Shown here: in pieces, positions 32,957-39,646 of the stretch
How positions within the stretch are numbered: position 1 is the stretch's first letter
Layout: the number at the start of each line of letters is the position of its first letter
Assembly (NCBI RefSeq): GCF_900102225.1
Contig: NZ_FNBF01000021.1
Coordinates: forward strand, 1-39,646
DNA from: Eubacterium pyruvativorans
GTDB taxonomy: Bacteria > Bacillota > Clostridia > Peptostreptococcales > Anaerovoracaceae
Direction: 5' to 3'
Length of the DNA: 39,646 bases
Made by a program: the position numbers and the translations under genes
Notes under the pieces: model-generated
The model's input: the letters and a program-made list of their open reading frames with translations, nothing else
The model's database searches: none
Told to the model about the DNA's origin: nothing

Positions 32957-33366
32957 CACGCCTCCAGCTCCTTCAGCATCACCACCGTATCCCGGCAGAT
33001 GGCGGGACAAAGGGTGAACATGACCTCGCTCACATCTCCGTTCCCGGAGGCGAGCAGTTCCCGGCAGTTCAGACTCGGGTATTTTTCCAGAAACGCCTTC
33101 ATGAAGGCATACTGCTTCATTTTCAGTTCATCCTTCTTCTCGAATTCGTCTTCTTTTTCGTTTCCGTACAGCAGTCCCAGCACCACCAGACCCGCTGCGT
33201 AGGCGCCGCAGGTGTCTCCGTTCATCAGACCGCCGCCGAAGCCTGCGGTCATCCGTCTCAGGGTTTCCGGATCCAGTCCGGTTTCCTCCTGAAACGCTTC
33301 CGCCACCACCTGACCGCAGTCGATGCCGCGGCGGAATTTTTCTGCTATCTTTTCTGTATCCAACAT
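32956..33366 (-). CDS. C_GCAxxG_C_C-family putative redox protein
   Basis: A 136-residue protein with the spaced-cysteine pattern of the C_GCAxxG_C_C family: Cys17 (IDCGQVVAEAF), Cys53 in TCGAYAAG following GFGGGLMNGD, Cys101 (LNCRELL) and Cys120/Cys124 (LCPAIC). The family is thought to be redox-active, sometimes metal-binding, and is found near metal- and arsenic-linked genes; no enzyme activity is established. It is translationally coupled to the DUF2064-GT2 fusion (TGATG) and begins 23 bp after the stop of the GT2 gene. Ribosome site GGAGGCAGAGGAA. Confidence 0.85.
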   Translation of the reverse strand: MLDTEKIAEKFRRGIDCGQVVAEAFQEETGLDPETLRRMTAGFGGGLMNGDTCGAYAAGLVVLGLLYGNEKEDEFEKKDELKMKQYAFMKAFLEKYPSLNCRELLASGNGDVSEVMFTLCPAICRDTVVMLKELEA

Positions 33367-33389
33367 TTCCTCTGCCTCCGTTGCCTGTC

Positions 33390-34553
33390 CTATTTCGCTC
33401 TTTCGTCACCGTGCAGACGATGCACCAGCTTCCGGAACCCGCGCCGCAGAAACTGCTCTGCCCGGAGCACCCGCTCCGTCCGGCGCCGCTCTTCCGGATC
33501 GTCGATACCATGCATGTTCTTCTCCGTTTCCCGCCGCAGCCGGAACCGGTTTTTCTCGCTGGCCGTCCGGTACTGGCGCATGGTGGCCAGCAGATAATCC
33601 TCCGGTCCCATGGTCCGGATCCACCGGAGCCGCTTCCGGTACATGCCCGCCGGAACCGACTCCTCCGGCAGGGTGTCCAGACCGAAGAGGGCCAGACCTT
33701 CCTCCTGCAGCACCTGATAATTCCGCAGATACCCGTCCCAGGTGCGCTGCGCATCCAGGGATTTCAGCAGTCCCTTCAGAACCCGCCGCTGAAATCCCGG
33801 CAGCACCGCCGGAAAATCCGGGTATTCTGCGAGTTTTTCCCGGGTATACACGAAGGATGCATAGGTGGCCAGAGGGTAATCCGAGGTTCTGCCCGTCAGG
33901 CTGTCTGCGTTATACCGGCGGTACATCACCAGTTTTTCGTCCACCCATGTGATCCGTTCCGCCAGAAACATCGCCGACATGACGAACACCGTGTCTTCCG
34001 CCCGGACCAGATTCTGGAACCGGATGCCCCGGTCCAGCAGAAACCTGCGGCGAAACATCTTGTTCCAGGCGTTATTCGTGGCGAAGTCGAAGATGTTCTC
34101 CGGCATATCTCTCCAGCTGAAGGGATCCCTGTCCGGCAGTTTCTCCGTTTCCAGGAAGGCTGCGGTATCGTACAGTTCTCCGGCGCCGTCGAACACATCA
34201 GCGCCGCATACCGCCACATCGGCTCCGGTCTCGTTCATTTTCGCCGCCATCCGGGCCAGGTACCGGTGCCGGAACCGGTCATCCGCATCCCAGAACGTGA
34301 TATATTCCCCCTTCGCTTCCCGAAGCCCCCGGTTTTTCGCTTCTCCGGTGGTGATCCGGTTCCCCGAAAGGAGGCGCACCCGGCTGTCCCGCTCCATGAA
34401 AGACCGGATGATCTTCACTGTTCCGTCCCGGGATCCGCCGTCCACACAGATGACCTCCAGGTCCTCCACGGTCTGGGCCAGCACGTCTCCCAGAGATTTC
34501 CGGATATATTTCGCCGCATTGTACACCGGCATGACCACCGTAACTTTCACCAT
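33390..34553 (-). CDS. Family-2 glycosyltransferase
   Basis: A 387-residue GT-A enzyme. VTVVMPVYNAAKYIRKSL opens the nucleotide-sugar domain, followed by VICVDGGSRDGT, AKNRGLREAKGEYITFWDADDRF (the DxD motif is DAD) and NAWNKMFRRRF plus RAEDTVFVM. The remaining 170 residues are Arg/Glu-rich and helical, with no membrane segment. It probably extends a cell-surface glycan or glycolipid; the sugar is unknown. ATG at 34553 is preferred (GAGG just upstream and GGAG 11 bp away); ATG at 34562, overlapping the upstream stop codon as ATGA, is an alternative adding three residues. Confidence 0.88.
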   Translation of the reverse strand: MVKVTVVMPVYNAAKYIRKSLGDVLAQTVEDLEVICVDGGSRDGTVKIIRSFMERDSRVRLLSGNRITTGEAKNRGLREAKGEYITFWDADDRFRHRYLARMAAKMNETGADVAVCGADVFDGAGELYDTAAFLETEKLPDRDPFSWRDMPENIFDFATNNAWNKMFRRRFLLDRGIRFQNLVRAEDTVFVMSAMFLAERITWVDEKLVMYRRYNADSLTGRTSDYPLATYASFVYTREKLAEYPDFPAVLPGFQRRVLKGLLKSLDAQRTWDGYLRNYQVLQEEGLALFGLDTLPEESVPAGMYRKRLRWIRTMGPEDYLLATMRQYRTASEKNRFRLRRETEKNMHGIDDPEERRRTERVLRAEQFLRRGFRKLVHRLHGDERAK

Positions 34554-34558
34554 TGACC

Positions 34559-35803
34559 TCATTTCTCCAGCATCTCCCGAACCCGCCGGGCCCATACAGA
34601 TGCCGCCAGTTTCTCCCGCAGGGCAGGAAGCGCCGCCAGCGCATCCTGACGCAGGGCATCATACTCCGTTTCCGCCCGGCGGATGCACTCCAGGAAACTC
34701 TTTTCGTCCTCATAGTACAGAACCCCGGCGGAGAACAATGCGCCGAACTGCCGGCCGCCGTCGGACACGATCGGCTGGCCGCAGGCCAGCACCTCCGGCA
34801 GCCGGTTGTTCACATATCCCATGGCCAGCATATCCTCGTAGTGATCGTTCAGGATCACTTTTGCATGCCGGTAAATCTCCGGCACCTGATCATAAGGGGC
34901 CGGGTCATGGAATATGAGATTGCGGCTGTCCGGATAGAGACGATCCCATCCGGTTCCCCACACATGAAGGGTAATGTCGTTTCGTTCGCACCACTCCGTC
35001 ACATTCCGGCGGATGCCCCGGGCGTTACCTACAAATACACGGGGGTAGAACGGTTCATCCGGTTTATCTTTGTCCTTCTCCCCCCGGGCAGGGGAGGCGG
35101 GGCAAAACAGCTCCGTGTCCACCGGAACGATCTCGGTGCGGACCGGCACCGGCAGCCGTTCGGCCAGCACATCCCGCCCGGATACAGAATCCACCCAGAC
35201 CTGGTCGTACAGTGCGCATTCCTCGTCCGTGACCTGATCCGGATGGCTGACGATCCAGAGGATATACCGGCAGTTTTCGTTTCGCCGGTCCGGCCGGTAC
35301 CCGTAGAGCCCCCGCATGACGATGACCAGCTCCGCACCGGAGTCGCAGTACCAGTCCTCGTAGCAGTCCACGATGACGTACAGGCCTTCCCGCTCCAGAT
35401 TCCTCTTCAGCATCATGCAGTAGTTCCAGTCACCCCACCGTTCACGGGCCGGAGAGTCCGGGGCAGGGCACTTGATGACGCAGACCCGGCGGCCCCGGGC
35501 CAGATGCCGGACTTCCGCCTTCCGCTGGGCCCACAGGTCCCGCCGGCGGAATTCCCGCTGCACTTCCTCCCGGATTTTCTTCATTTCCGCCCCGTTCTTC
35601 TTCGTCCGGGACTCCAGAACCGTGATGCGGGATTCCAGTTTCCCCGTCCGGTCCGCCAGCTGTCTCTCCTGCCGCAGGATCTTCTGTTCTGCCCGGCTGC
35701 CCTCCACCCGGAGAACCTGTTTCACCCGCTTCGTATTCTTCTCGCCCAGAATCGCCTTCGCCGCCCGCTTGGCATCCCGGATTCTGCGCTCCGCCTTGTC
35801 CAT
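34559..35803 (-). CDS. CgeB-like glycosyltransferase with N-terminal coiled coil
   Basis: A 414-residue protein. Residues 1-100 are extremely rich in Lys, Arg and Glu with a coiled-coil pattern (AEQKILRQERQLADRTGKLESRITVLE). Residues about 105-410 look like a GT-B glycosyltransferase of the CgeB/DUF3880 type: VIVDCYEDWYCDSGAELVIVMRG, YILWIVSHPDQV, RVFVGNARGIRRNV, VWGTGWDRL, and near the C-terminus NDHYEDMLAMGYVNNRLPEVLACGQPIVSD with the nucleotide-sugar Glu. ATG at 35803 has AGGAGG 5 bp upstream; a GTG six bases earlier overlaps the ribosome site. It is the first gene of the five-gene unit, behind an extended -10 promoter. Confidence 0.82.
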   Translation of the reverse strand: MDKAERRIRDAKRAAKAILGEKNTKRVKQVLRVEGSRAEQKILRQERQLADRTGKLESRITVLESRTKKNGAEMKKIREEVQREFRRRDLWAQRKAEVRHLARGRRVCVIKCPAPDSPARERWGDWNYCMMLKRNLEREGLYVIVDCYEDWYCDSGAELVIVMRGLYGYRPDRRNENCRYILWIVSHPDQVTDEECALYDQVWVDSVSGRDVLAERLPVPVRTEIVPVDTELFCPASPARGEKDKDKPDEPFYPRVFVGNARGIRRNVTEWCERNDITLHVWGTGWDRLYPDSRNLIFHDPAPYDQVPEIYRHAKVILNDHYEDMLAMGYVNNRLPEVLACGQPIVSDGGRQFGALFSAGVLYYEDEKSFLECIRRAETEYDALRQDALAALPALREKLAASVWARRVREMLEK

Positions 35804-35828
35804 GGGCACCTCCTTTTTTTCGGATTCC

Positions 35829-35837
35829 AGTATATCA
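35829..35837 (-). promoter_or_regulatory. Extended -10 promoter of the five-gene glycosyltransferase unit
   Basis: On the minus strand TGATATACT (35837-35829), 26 bp before the first start codon. No good -35. Confidence 0.6.
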
Positions 35838-35860
35838 CATCCGCCCGCCGATATCCCGGA

Positions 35861-35910
35861 AAGAAAAACACACCGGATGCGCCCTGAAGCTTCCCAAGAC
35901 GCACCCGGTG
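35861..35910 (-). terminator. Terminator of the first exported rhodanese gene
   Basis: On the minus strand CACCGGGTGCG (35910-35900) pairs with CGCATCCGGTG (35881-35871, one mismatch), then a T-rich run (35868-35861). Confidence 0.85.
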
Positions 35911-35995
35911 AGGATTATTCTCTTCGACACGCCCGGACCGGCGGTATCAACCGCACCGTCCGGTCAGAATCCGGAACAGATCCGAACCGGACAGA

Positions 35996-36925
35996 TTACT
36001 CTACCATATCCGGATATGCCACATTCCATCTCCAGAAGGACTCCGCATAGTTAGCAGCACACTTATATCCCAGCTTCTCCAGAACCAGCTCCATGTAGGC
36101 CGAACGGATGCCGCCGGTGCAGTAGGTGACGATGCAGTCGCCTTTCTTGATTCCCTTGGAAGAGAACATTTTCACAATGTCTGCATCGGACTTCAGTGTG
36201 CCGTTCTTCCTGAACAGACCGTCATACGGAATGAAAACCGCATCCTTCAGATGGCCGCCCTTGGTTTCGCCGTACTTCGTGGCACCGTCCCACTCCTCCT
36301 TGCTGCGGACATCCACAACCTTGTATTCACTGTATTTATCGTGGAGCTGCTTCGTGGTGACGTTGTGCTTCTGGCTGATGGAGGTTACCGTGACTTTCGC
36401 CGCCTTCGCCTTCGCGAATGTCTTCGCTGTTTTCACCTTCGCCGCCTTCAGCGCCTGCCAGCCGCCATTCACTATTCTGGCCTTCGTGAATCCGCAGGCA
36501 CGGAGCTCCCAGAGCACTCTTCCGTCGTCGCCCCATCCGCCGACCGTCTGGCCGATGATGACGATGTTCTTCTTCTTCGTCATCCCGAACTTCGTCAGCA
36601 CCTTGGACATCTGCTTCGCCGGAAGCATGGCGCAGTGGCCCGCTTCGCCCGCATTCTTCATCGTGCTGAAATTCTGCCAGGCAACACCGATCGAACCCTT
36701 CACAGTGCCCTGTTTCTTCACTGCACTCTCCGGTCTCGTATCCACGAACAGCACATTCTTCTTCCCCACCATGGACTTCGCCTGCTTCGCACTGATGAAA
36801 ATGTTCGATTTCGCCCCGCTGCCGGAGGTCTTCTTCGCCGCTGCGAAAGCCGGTGCGCTGAACACAACCGTCATAACCGCCGCCAGAGCCAGAACCGATG
36901 CCTTCCTGCATATTGATTTCTTCAT
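35996..36925 (-). CDS. Exported two-domain rhodanese (sulfurtransferase)
   Basis: A 309-residue secreted protein. Residues 1-28 are a signal peptide (ALAAVMTVVFSAPAFA). The first rhodanese domain (about 40-165) contains NVLFVDTRPES and GQTVGGWGDDGRVLWELRACGF; it has no Cys at the active-site position. The second (about 185-305) contains YKVVDVRSKEEWDG and the active loop YCTGGIRSAY with catalytic Cys, as in thiosulfate/mercaptopyruvate sulfurtransferases. It is strongly similar along its length to the next gene (36977), including the ending ESFWRW, which indicates a tandem duplication. Basic residues are abundant, as in cell-wall-associated proteins. Ribosome site AGAAAGGTCAGGAAGAA. Confidence 0.9.
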   Translation of the reverse strand: MKKSICRKASVLALAAVMTVVFSAPAFAAAKKTSGSGAKSNIFISAKQAKSMVGKKNVLFVDTRPESAVKKQGTVKGSIGVAWQNFSTMKNAGEAGHCAMLPAKQMSKVLTKFGMTKKKNIVIIGQTVGGWGDDGRVLWELRACGFTKARIVNGGWQALKAAKVKTAKTFAKAKAAKVTVTSISQKHNVTTKQLHDKYSEYKVVDVRSKEEWDGATKYGETKGGHLKDAVFIPYDGLFRKNGTLKSDADIVKMFSSKGIKKGDCIVTYCTGGIRSAYMELVLEKLGYKCAANYAESFWRWNVAYPDMVE

Positions 36926-36940
36926 TTCTTCCTGACCTTT

Positions 36941-36967
36941 CTGTAATTCCTGTAATTCCTGTAATTC
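36941..36967 (-). repeat. Three 9-bp tandem repeats before the rhodanese start
   Basis: CTGTAATTC (plus strand) is repeated exactly at 36941, 36950 and 36959. On the minus strand this is GAATTACAG, so AGGA-containing words recur just upstream of the ribosome site. Slippage here would change spacing in 9-bp steps. Confidence 0.85.
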
Positions 36968-36976
36968 CTTCTGAGC

Positions 36977-37933
36977 TTACTTCACAACTTTTCCGACCTT
37001 CGCCCATCTCCAGAAGGACTGGTCGTAATTATAGGTATGGGGATAACCGCACATCTCCAGCACCAGCTGCATGTATGCGGAACGGATGCCCCCGGTGCAG
37101 TAGGTGACGATGTAATCGTTCTTGGAGATGCCTGCATCCCTCATCATCTTCTCCACGTCCTTCTTGGAAACCAATGTACCGTCTTCCCGGAAAAGATCTG
37201 TGTAGCGGACATGCACCGCCCCCGGCATGTGGCCGCCCTTGGCCTCGCCGTACTTCGTGGCACCCTTCCACTCTGCGTCGGTGCGGACGTCGATAATCTT
37301 GTATTTCTTGTAATTTTTCTGCAGATCCTCGGTGGAAACCGTGTGATCCTTCCGGATCCGGTCAATCTTCACCTTCGTCTTCTTCGGCGTGCTTCCGCCG
37401 TTCTGGATCTCGATGCCGGCATCCTTCAGCGCAGTCCAGCCGCCGTCCACCATCTTCGCATTCTCGAATCCGGCTTCTCTCAGCTCCCAGAGCACCCTGC
37501 TGTCATCGCCCCAGCCGTCAGAGGTCTGTCCGATGAGGATGATCTCCTGATCCTTCGTAATACCCAGATCACCCAGACGCTTCGCCAGATCCTTCGCAGC
37601 CGGAATCTTTCCCCATTCCGCATCTCCTTCCGCACCGTAACGGTCACTGCACTGACACAGCTTCTGCCAGCTGGTGACCACAGCACCTTTCACCGTGCCC
37701 TTGTTCGCCAACTTATCATCCCGGCAGTCCACGAACAAAACGTTCTTCTTTCCCACCAGCGCCTTCGCTTCCTTCGCCGTCACGAGATACTTCCCGGTAA
37801 ATGCCGCATCAGAGACCCGCTCACTGTCCGGCGTCTGCTTGTCCTTCCCGCAGCCCGACAGCATGAACGCACTCGTCACGGCCATGGCCATGCAGAGACA
37901 CACCGTCAGGATACGTTTCGTTCCTTTCTTCAT
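36977..37933 (-). CDS. Lipoprotein rhodanese (two-domain sulfurtransferase)
   Basis: A 318-residue lipoprotein paralogue of the preceding protein. The signal peptide ends in the lipobox LSGC (Cys about residue 28), so it should be attached to the outer face of the membrane. The first domain has NVLFVDCRDDKL and GQTSDGWGDDSRVLWELREAGF, again without an active Cys at the loop; the second has YKIIDVRTDAEWKG and YCTGGIRSAY with catalytic Cys. The start at 37933 follows GGAGGGATC; an upstream frame is ignored. Its stop codon is 51 bp before the next rhodanese gene, so both are likely in one transcript. Confidence 0.92.
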   Translation of the reverse strand: MKKGTKRILTVCLCMAMAVTSAFMLSGCGKDKQTPDSERVSDAAFTGKYLVTAKEAKALVGKKNVLFVDCRDDKLANKGTVKGAVVTSWQKLCQCSDRYGAEGDAEWGKIPAAKDLAKRLGDLGITKDQEIILIGQTSDGWGDDSRVLWELREAGFENAKMVDGGWTALKDAGIEIQNGGSTPKKTKVKIDRIRKDHTVSTEDLQKNYKKYKIIDVRTDAEWKGATKYGEAKGGHMPGAVHVRYTDLFREDGTLVSKKDVEKMMRDAGISKNDYIVTYCTGGIRSAYMQLVLEMCGYPHTYNYDQSFWRWAKVGKVVK

Positions 37934-38038
37934 GATCCCTCCTCCCATCGACAAAAAGCGATGTTCTTCACTCTCTCATACAGAGTAATTGTATCATCTG
38001 CTTCCGGGTATAGAAAATATGCGTTATAAATGCCGCCC

Positions 38039-38075
38039 GGAACGTCATTGATATTGTCGATATCAATGACGTTCC
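38039..38075. promoter_or_regulatory. 37-bp palindrome in the rhodanese control region
   Basis: Perfect 16-bp arms (GGAACGTCATTGATAT at 38039-38054, complement at 38060-38075) flank TGTCG. It lies between the divergent lipoprotein and Big_2-rhodanese genes and ends one base before a -35-like TTGCAA. Candidate operator for a dimeric regulator; without a T-run, a terminator role is less likely. Confidence 0.7.
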
Positions 38076-38076
38076 C

Positions 38077-38105
38077 TTGCAATATTCGCCTCATTCATAG
38101 AGAAT
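38077..38105 (+). promoter_or_regulatory. Candidate promoter of the Big_2-rhodanese gene
   Basis: TTGCAA (38077-38082), 17-bp spacer, GAGAAT (38100-38105, four of six matches). Confidence 0.45.
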
Positions 38106-38149
38106 TATGGGAGTTGAGCTAATTTTTTTTATATTAAGGAGGCAAAAAA

Positions 38150-39385
38150 ATGACAAAGACGAACACGACCCTGCGCCGCGCCGCCGTCCTGGCTCTGTCC
38201 CTGCTGCTGACAGTGACATTCCTAACTCCGGGCGCATACGCAGCGAAGAAGCTGACGGTGAAGCCGACGAAGGTGACACTGAAAGTGGGCGGAAAGAAGA
38301 AACTGACTGCGAACCAGAAGGCGAAATGGTCCGTATCCAAGAAGGATGCGAAAGTAGTGAAGCTTTCGAAAAAGTCCGGCAAGGCCACGGTTGTTACTGC
38401 AAAGAAAGCCGGCAAGGCTGTCGTCCGTGCGAAGGCGGGCAAGTCCGTGAAGAAGATCACCGTGAATGTGAAGGCAGCACAGCCGGCTGCGCTGAAAGCG
38501 GAGCAGAAGTTCGCCTCCGTCCTGAACGGAAAGACGATCCAGCTGAAGGTCAACAGAACAGACGTCACATGGACTTCCGCAGATCCGACCATCGCAACAG
38601 TCAGCAGCAAGGGTGTTGTTACCGGCGTCGCCAAGGACAAGGGAACGACCATCACCGCTGCTACGAAAGACGGCAAGCAGAGCGTGAAAATCGATGTCAG
38701 ATCCGGTATGAACGGCATCAGCGCTGCTAAGACCAATGAGATCAACAACAACGGATACACCCAGAATGGCTACAAGGTTCTGGATGTAAGAGACGCCGCT
38801 AAGTATGCGAAGGCACATATCCCGGCATCCGTGAATACCGACATGGTGAACAACCAGGATGCGGCCTCCCAGAAGAAGGCAGTCGAAACTGCTGTCAAAG
38901 GCGACGATCCGGCAACGAAGTACATCCTGGCCTGCAACTCCGGCAACAGCCTGGCGCAGAAGGCCCATGATGCCCTGATCGCTCTGGGTGTCAGCGAGGA
39001 CCGCATCCTCAATCTGGCGGGCGGCTACCTGAACGAAGATCTGGTATTTAACAACTATATCTCCGTATCCGACTTCAAGGCAGCTCCGGCCGGCTACCAG
39101 GTCATCGACTGCAGAAAGGCCGCTGATTTCGCCAAGAAATCCGTCGAAGGCGCTGTGAACGCAGATATGGATGCTGCGGTCTCCTCCGGTAATCCGCTGG
39201 CAAAAACGGCTGCTGCAAACATGAAGAACGCCATTTCCGGCAAGGCCAAGGATACGAAGTATGTCCTGCTCTGCTACTCCGGCAACCGCTACGCCAACGC
39301 CGGTGCGGCAAACCTGAGAGCACTGGGCGTCTCCAACGATCAGATCATCGTGCTGACCGGCGGTGCGAAGGCATACGAACTGTAA
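38150..39385 (+). CDS. Exported protein with Big_2-like Ig domains and two rhodanese domains
   Basis: A 411-residue secreted protein. A signal peptide (1-31, ending AYA) is followed by a Lys-rich region with two Big_2-like Ig domains (about 33-108 and 110-185; KPTKVTLKVGGKKKLTA and VTWTSADPTIATVSSKGVVTGV). Two rhodanese domains follow: about 195-295 with YKVLDVRDAAKYAKAHIP and loop CNSGNSLA, and about 300-411 with YQVIDCRKAADFAKKSVEG and loop CYSGNRYA. Both keep the catalytic Cys, unlike the neighbouring paralogues. Ribosome site TTAAGGAGG. The combination suggests a wall-associated sulfur-transfer or thiol-modifying protein; the reaction is unknown. Confidence 0.9.
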   Translation: MTKTNTTLRRAAVLALSLLLTVTFLTPGAYAAKKLTVKPTKVTLKVGGKKKLTANQKAKWSVSKKDAKVVKLSKKSGKATVVTAKKAGKAVVRAKAGKSVKKITVNVKAAQPAALKAEQKFASVLNGKTIQLKVNRTDVTWTSADPTIATVSSKGVVTGVAKDKGTTITAATKDGKQSVKIDVRSGMNGISAAKTNEINNNGYTQNGYKVLDVRDAAKYAKAHIPASVNTDMVNNQDAASQKKAVETAVKGDDPATKYILACNSGNSLAQKAHDALIALGVSEDRILNLAGGYLNEDLVFNNYISVSDFKAAPAGYQVIDCRKAADFAKKSVEGAVNADMDAAVSSGNPLAKTAAANMKNAISGKAKDTKYVLLCYSGNRYANAGAANLRALGVSNDQIIVLTGGAKAYEL

Positions 39386-39451
39386 CCCGCCCATACGGAC
39401 TGCAGACCACTCATACGGACTGCAGACCACTCATACGGACTGCAGTCCGCT
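39372..39451 (+). repeat. 20-bp tandem repeat starting inside the 3' end of the rhodanese gene
   Basis: Copies begin at 39372, 39392, 39412 and 39432, exact period 20. Copies 2 and 3 are identical (CATACGGACTGCAGACCACT); copy 1 (CATACGAACTGTAACCCGCC) contains the stop codon of the gene; copy 4 has three changes at its end. Confidence 0.9.
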
Positions 39452-39646
39452 TAGAGGGAAAGCGCAGTGATGCCTGTTCGGCCAGCCCGGCCTGCTCGGG
39501 GGCCGTTTCAATCCGTGTCGTTTCCGTGAACAACCTGTGCCGGAACCTCCACATTCCCCACACGAGGTCATGACACCGATTTGCTACTATAATCTTGCGC
39601 AAAGAAAACAACTAATAATTCCCTCTAAACATCACAACAACTAACA
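39452..39646. other. Non-coding tail of the window
   Basis: No gene is recognised. TATAAT occurs at 39588-39593 with a weak -35 (AGGTCA, 17 bp upstream), possibly the promoter of a gene beyond the window. Confidence 0.35.

Noticed and set aside
39372-39451. CRISPR array at the window end
   Set aside because: Four directly abutting 20-bp units without spacers; a simple tandem repeat.
39411-39611. A 66-codon minus-strand open frame near the window end
   Set aside because: Runs through the tandem repeat, no ribosome site or recognisable features.

Overview
The window looks like chromosomal DNA of a GC-rich, low-motility-type Firmicute, most likely a member of the Clostridia (Lachnospiraceae or a near relative). 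The evidence is a set of Gram-positive hallmarks: strong AGGAGG-type ribosome binding sites, a class 1B dihydroorotate dehydrogenase (PyrD + PyrK), tandem YhgE/Pip proteins, an MscL with a zinc-ribbon tail, lipoprotein and Big-type Ig domains, and A-tract/hairpin terminators. The assignment is by gene content only and was not checked by any search. Most of the window is ordinary chromosome; the unusual material is in the intergenic DNA and in two accessory clusters (30.5-35.8 kb and 36-39.4 kb).

Layout. 1-0.5 kb: non-coding, with a possible insertion-sequence end and a short tandem repeat. 0.5-4.8 kb (minus strand): GGDEF diguanylate cyclase, tadA, an Ig-like membrane protein, ispE and a GntR/FCD regulator. 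5.1-6.2 kb: mscL and a CvpA-family protein. 6.4-12.4 kb: a complete-looking pyrimidine run pyrC-pyrK-pyrD-pyrF-pyrE-pyrB-pyrI behind one strong promoter (carbamoyl-phosphate synthase and pyrR are not here), making UMP from carbamoyl phosphate, aspartate and PRPP. 12.4-17.2 kb: a YgjP-like metallopeptidase, murE (convergent), an M18 aminopeptidase and dapB. 17.2-18 kb: a repeat-rich non-coding block. 18-24.8 kb (minus): EamA transporter, two overlapping YhgE/Pip genes and an HPP-like membrane protein. 25-28 kb: a shortened YitT-type protein running tail-to-tail into a YeiH-type exporter, with a divergent LysR regulator. 28-28.9 kb: second repeat block and tRNA-Thr(CGT). 28.9-30.4 kb: two convergent TVP38/TMEM64 proteins sharing one bidirectional terminator. 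30.5-35.8 kb (minus): a tightly packed five-gene unit of two glycosyltransferases, a C_GCAxxG_C_C redox protein, a DUF2064-GT2 fusion and an APH-fold protein with an altered catalytic loop. 36-39.4 kb: three exported rhodanese proteins around a long palindrome.

The main non-gene discoveries are: (1) two collinear, inverted, roughly 540-bp copies of an unnamed structured intergenic repeat at 17.34-17.89 kb and 28.00-28.54 kb, both in gaps between convergent genes and each made of GGTGCG...CGCACC hairpins; (2) a 10-bp tandem array (12 successive decamers all ending in CGT) in the probable leader of the lysR gene; (3) promoters placed so close to the tadA and ygjP-like start codons that the mRNAs should be nearly leaderless; (4) a 37-bp palindrome in the control region of the rhodanese cluster. 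The best candidates for a poorly described protein system are the five-gene glycosyltransferase/redox/kinase-like unit and the extracytoplasmic rhodanese cluster.
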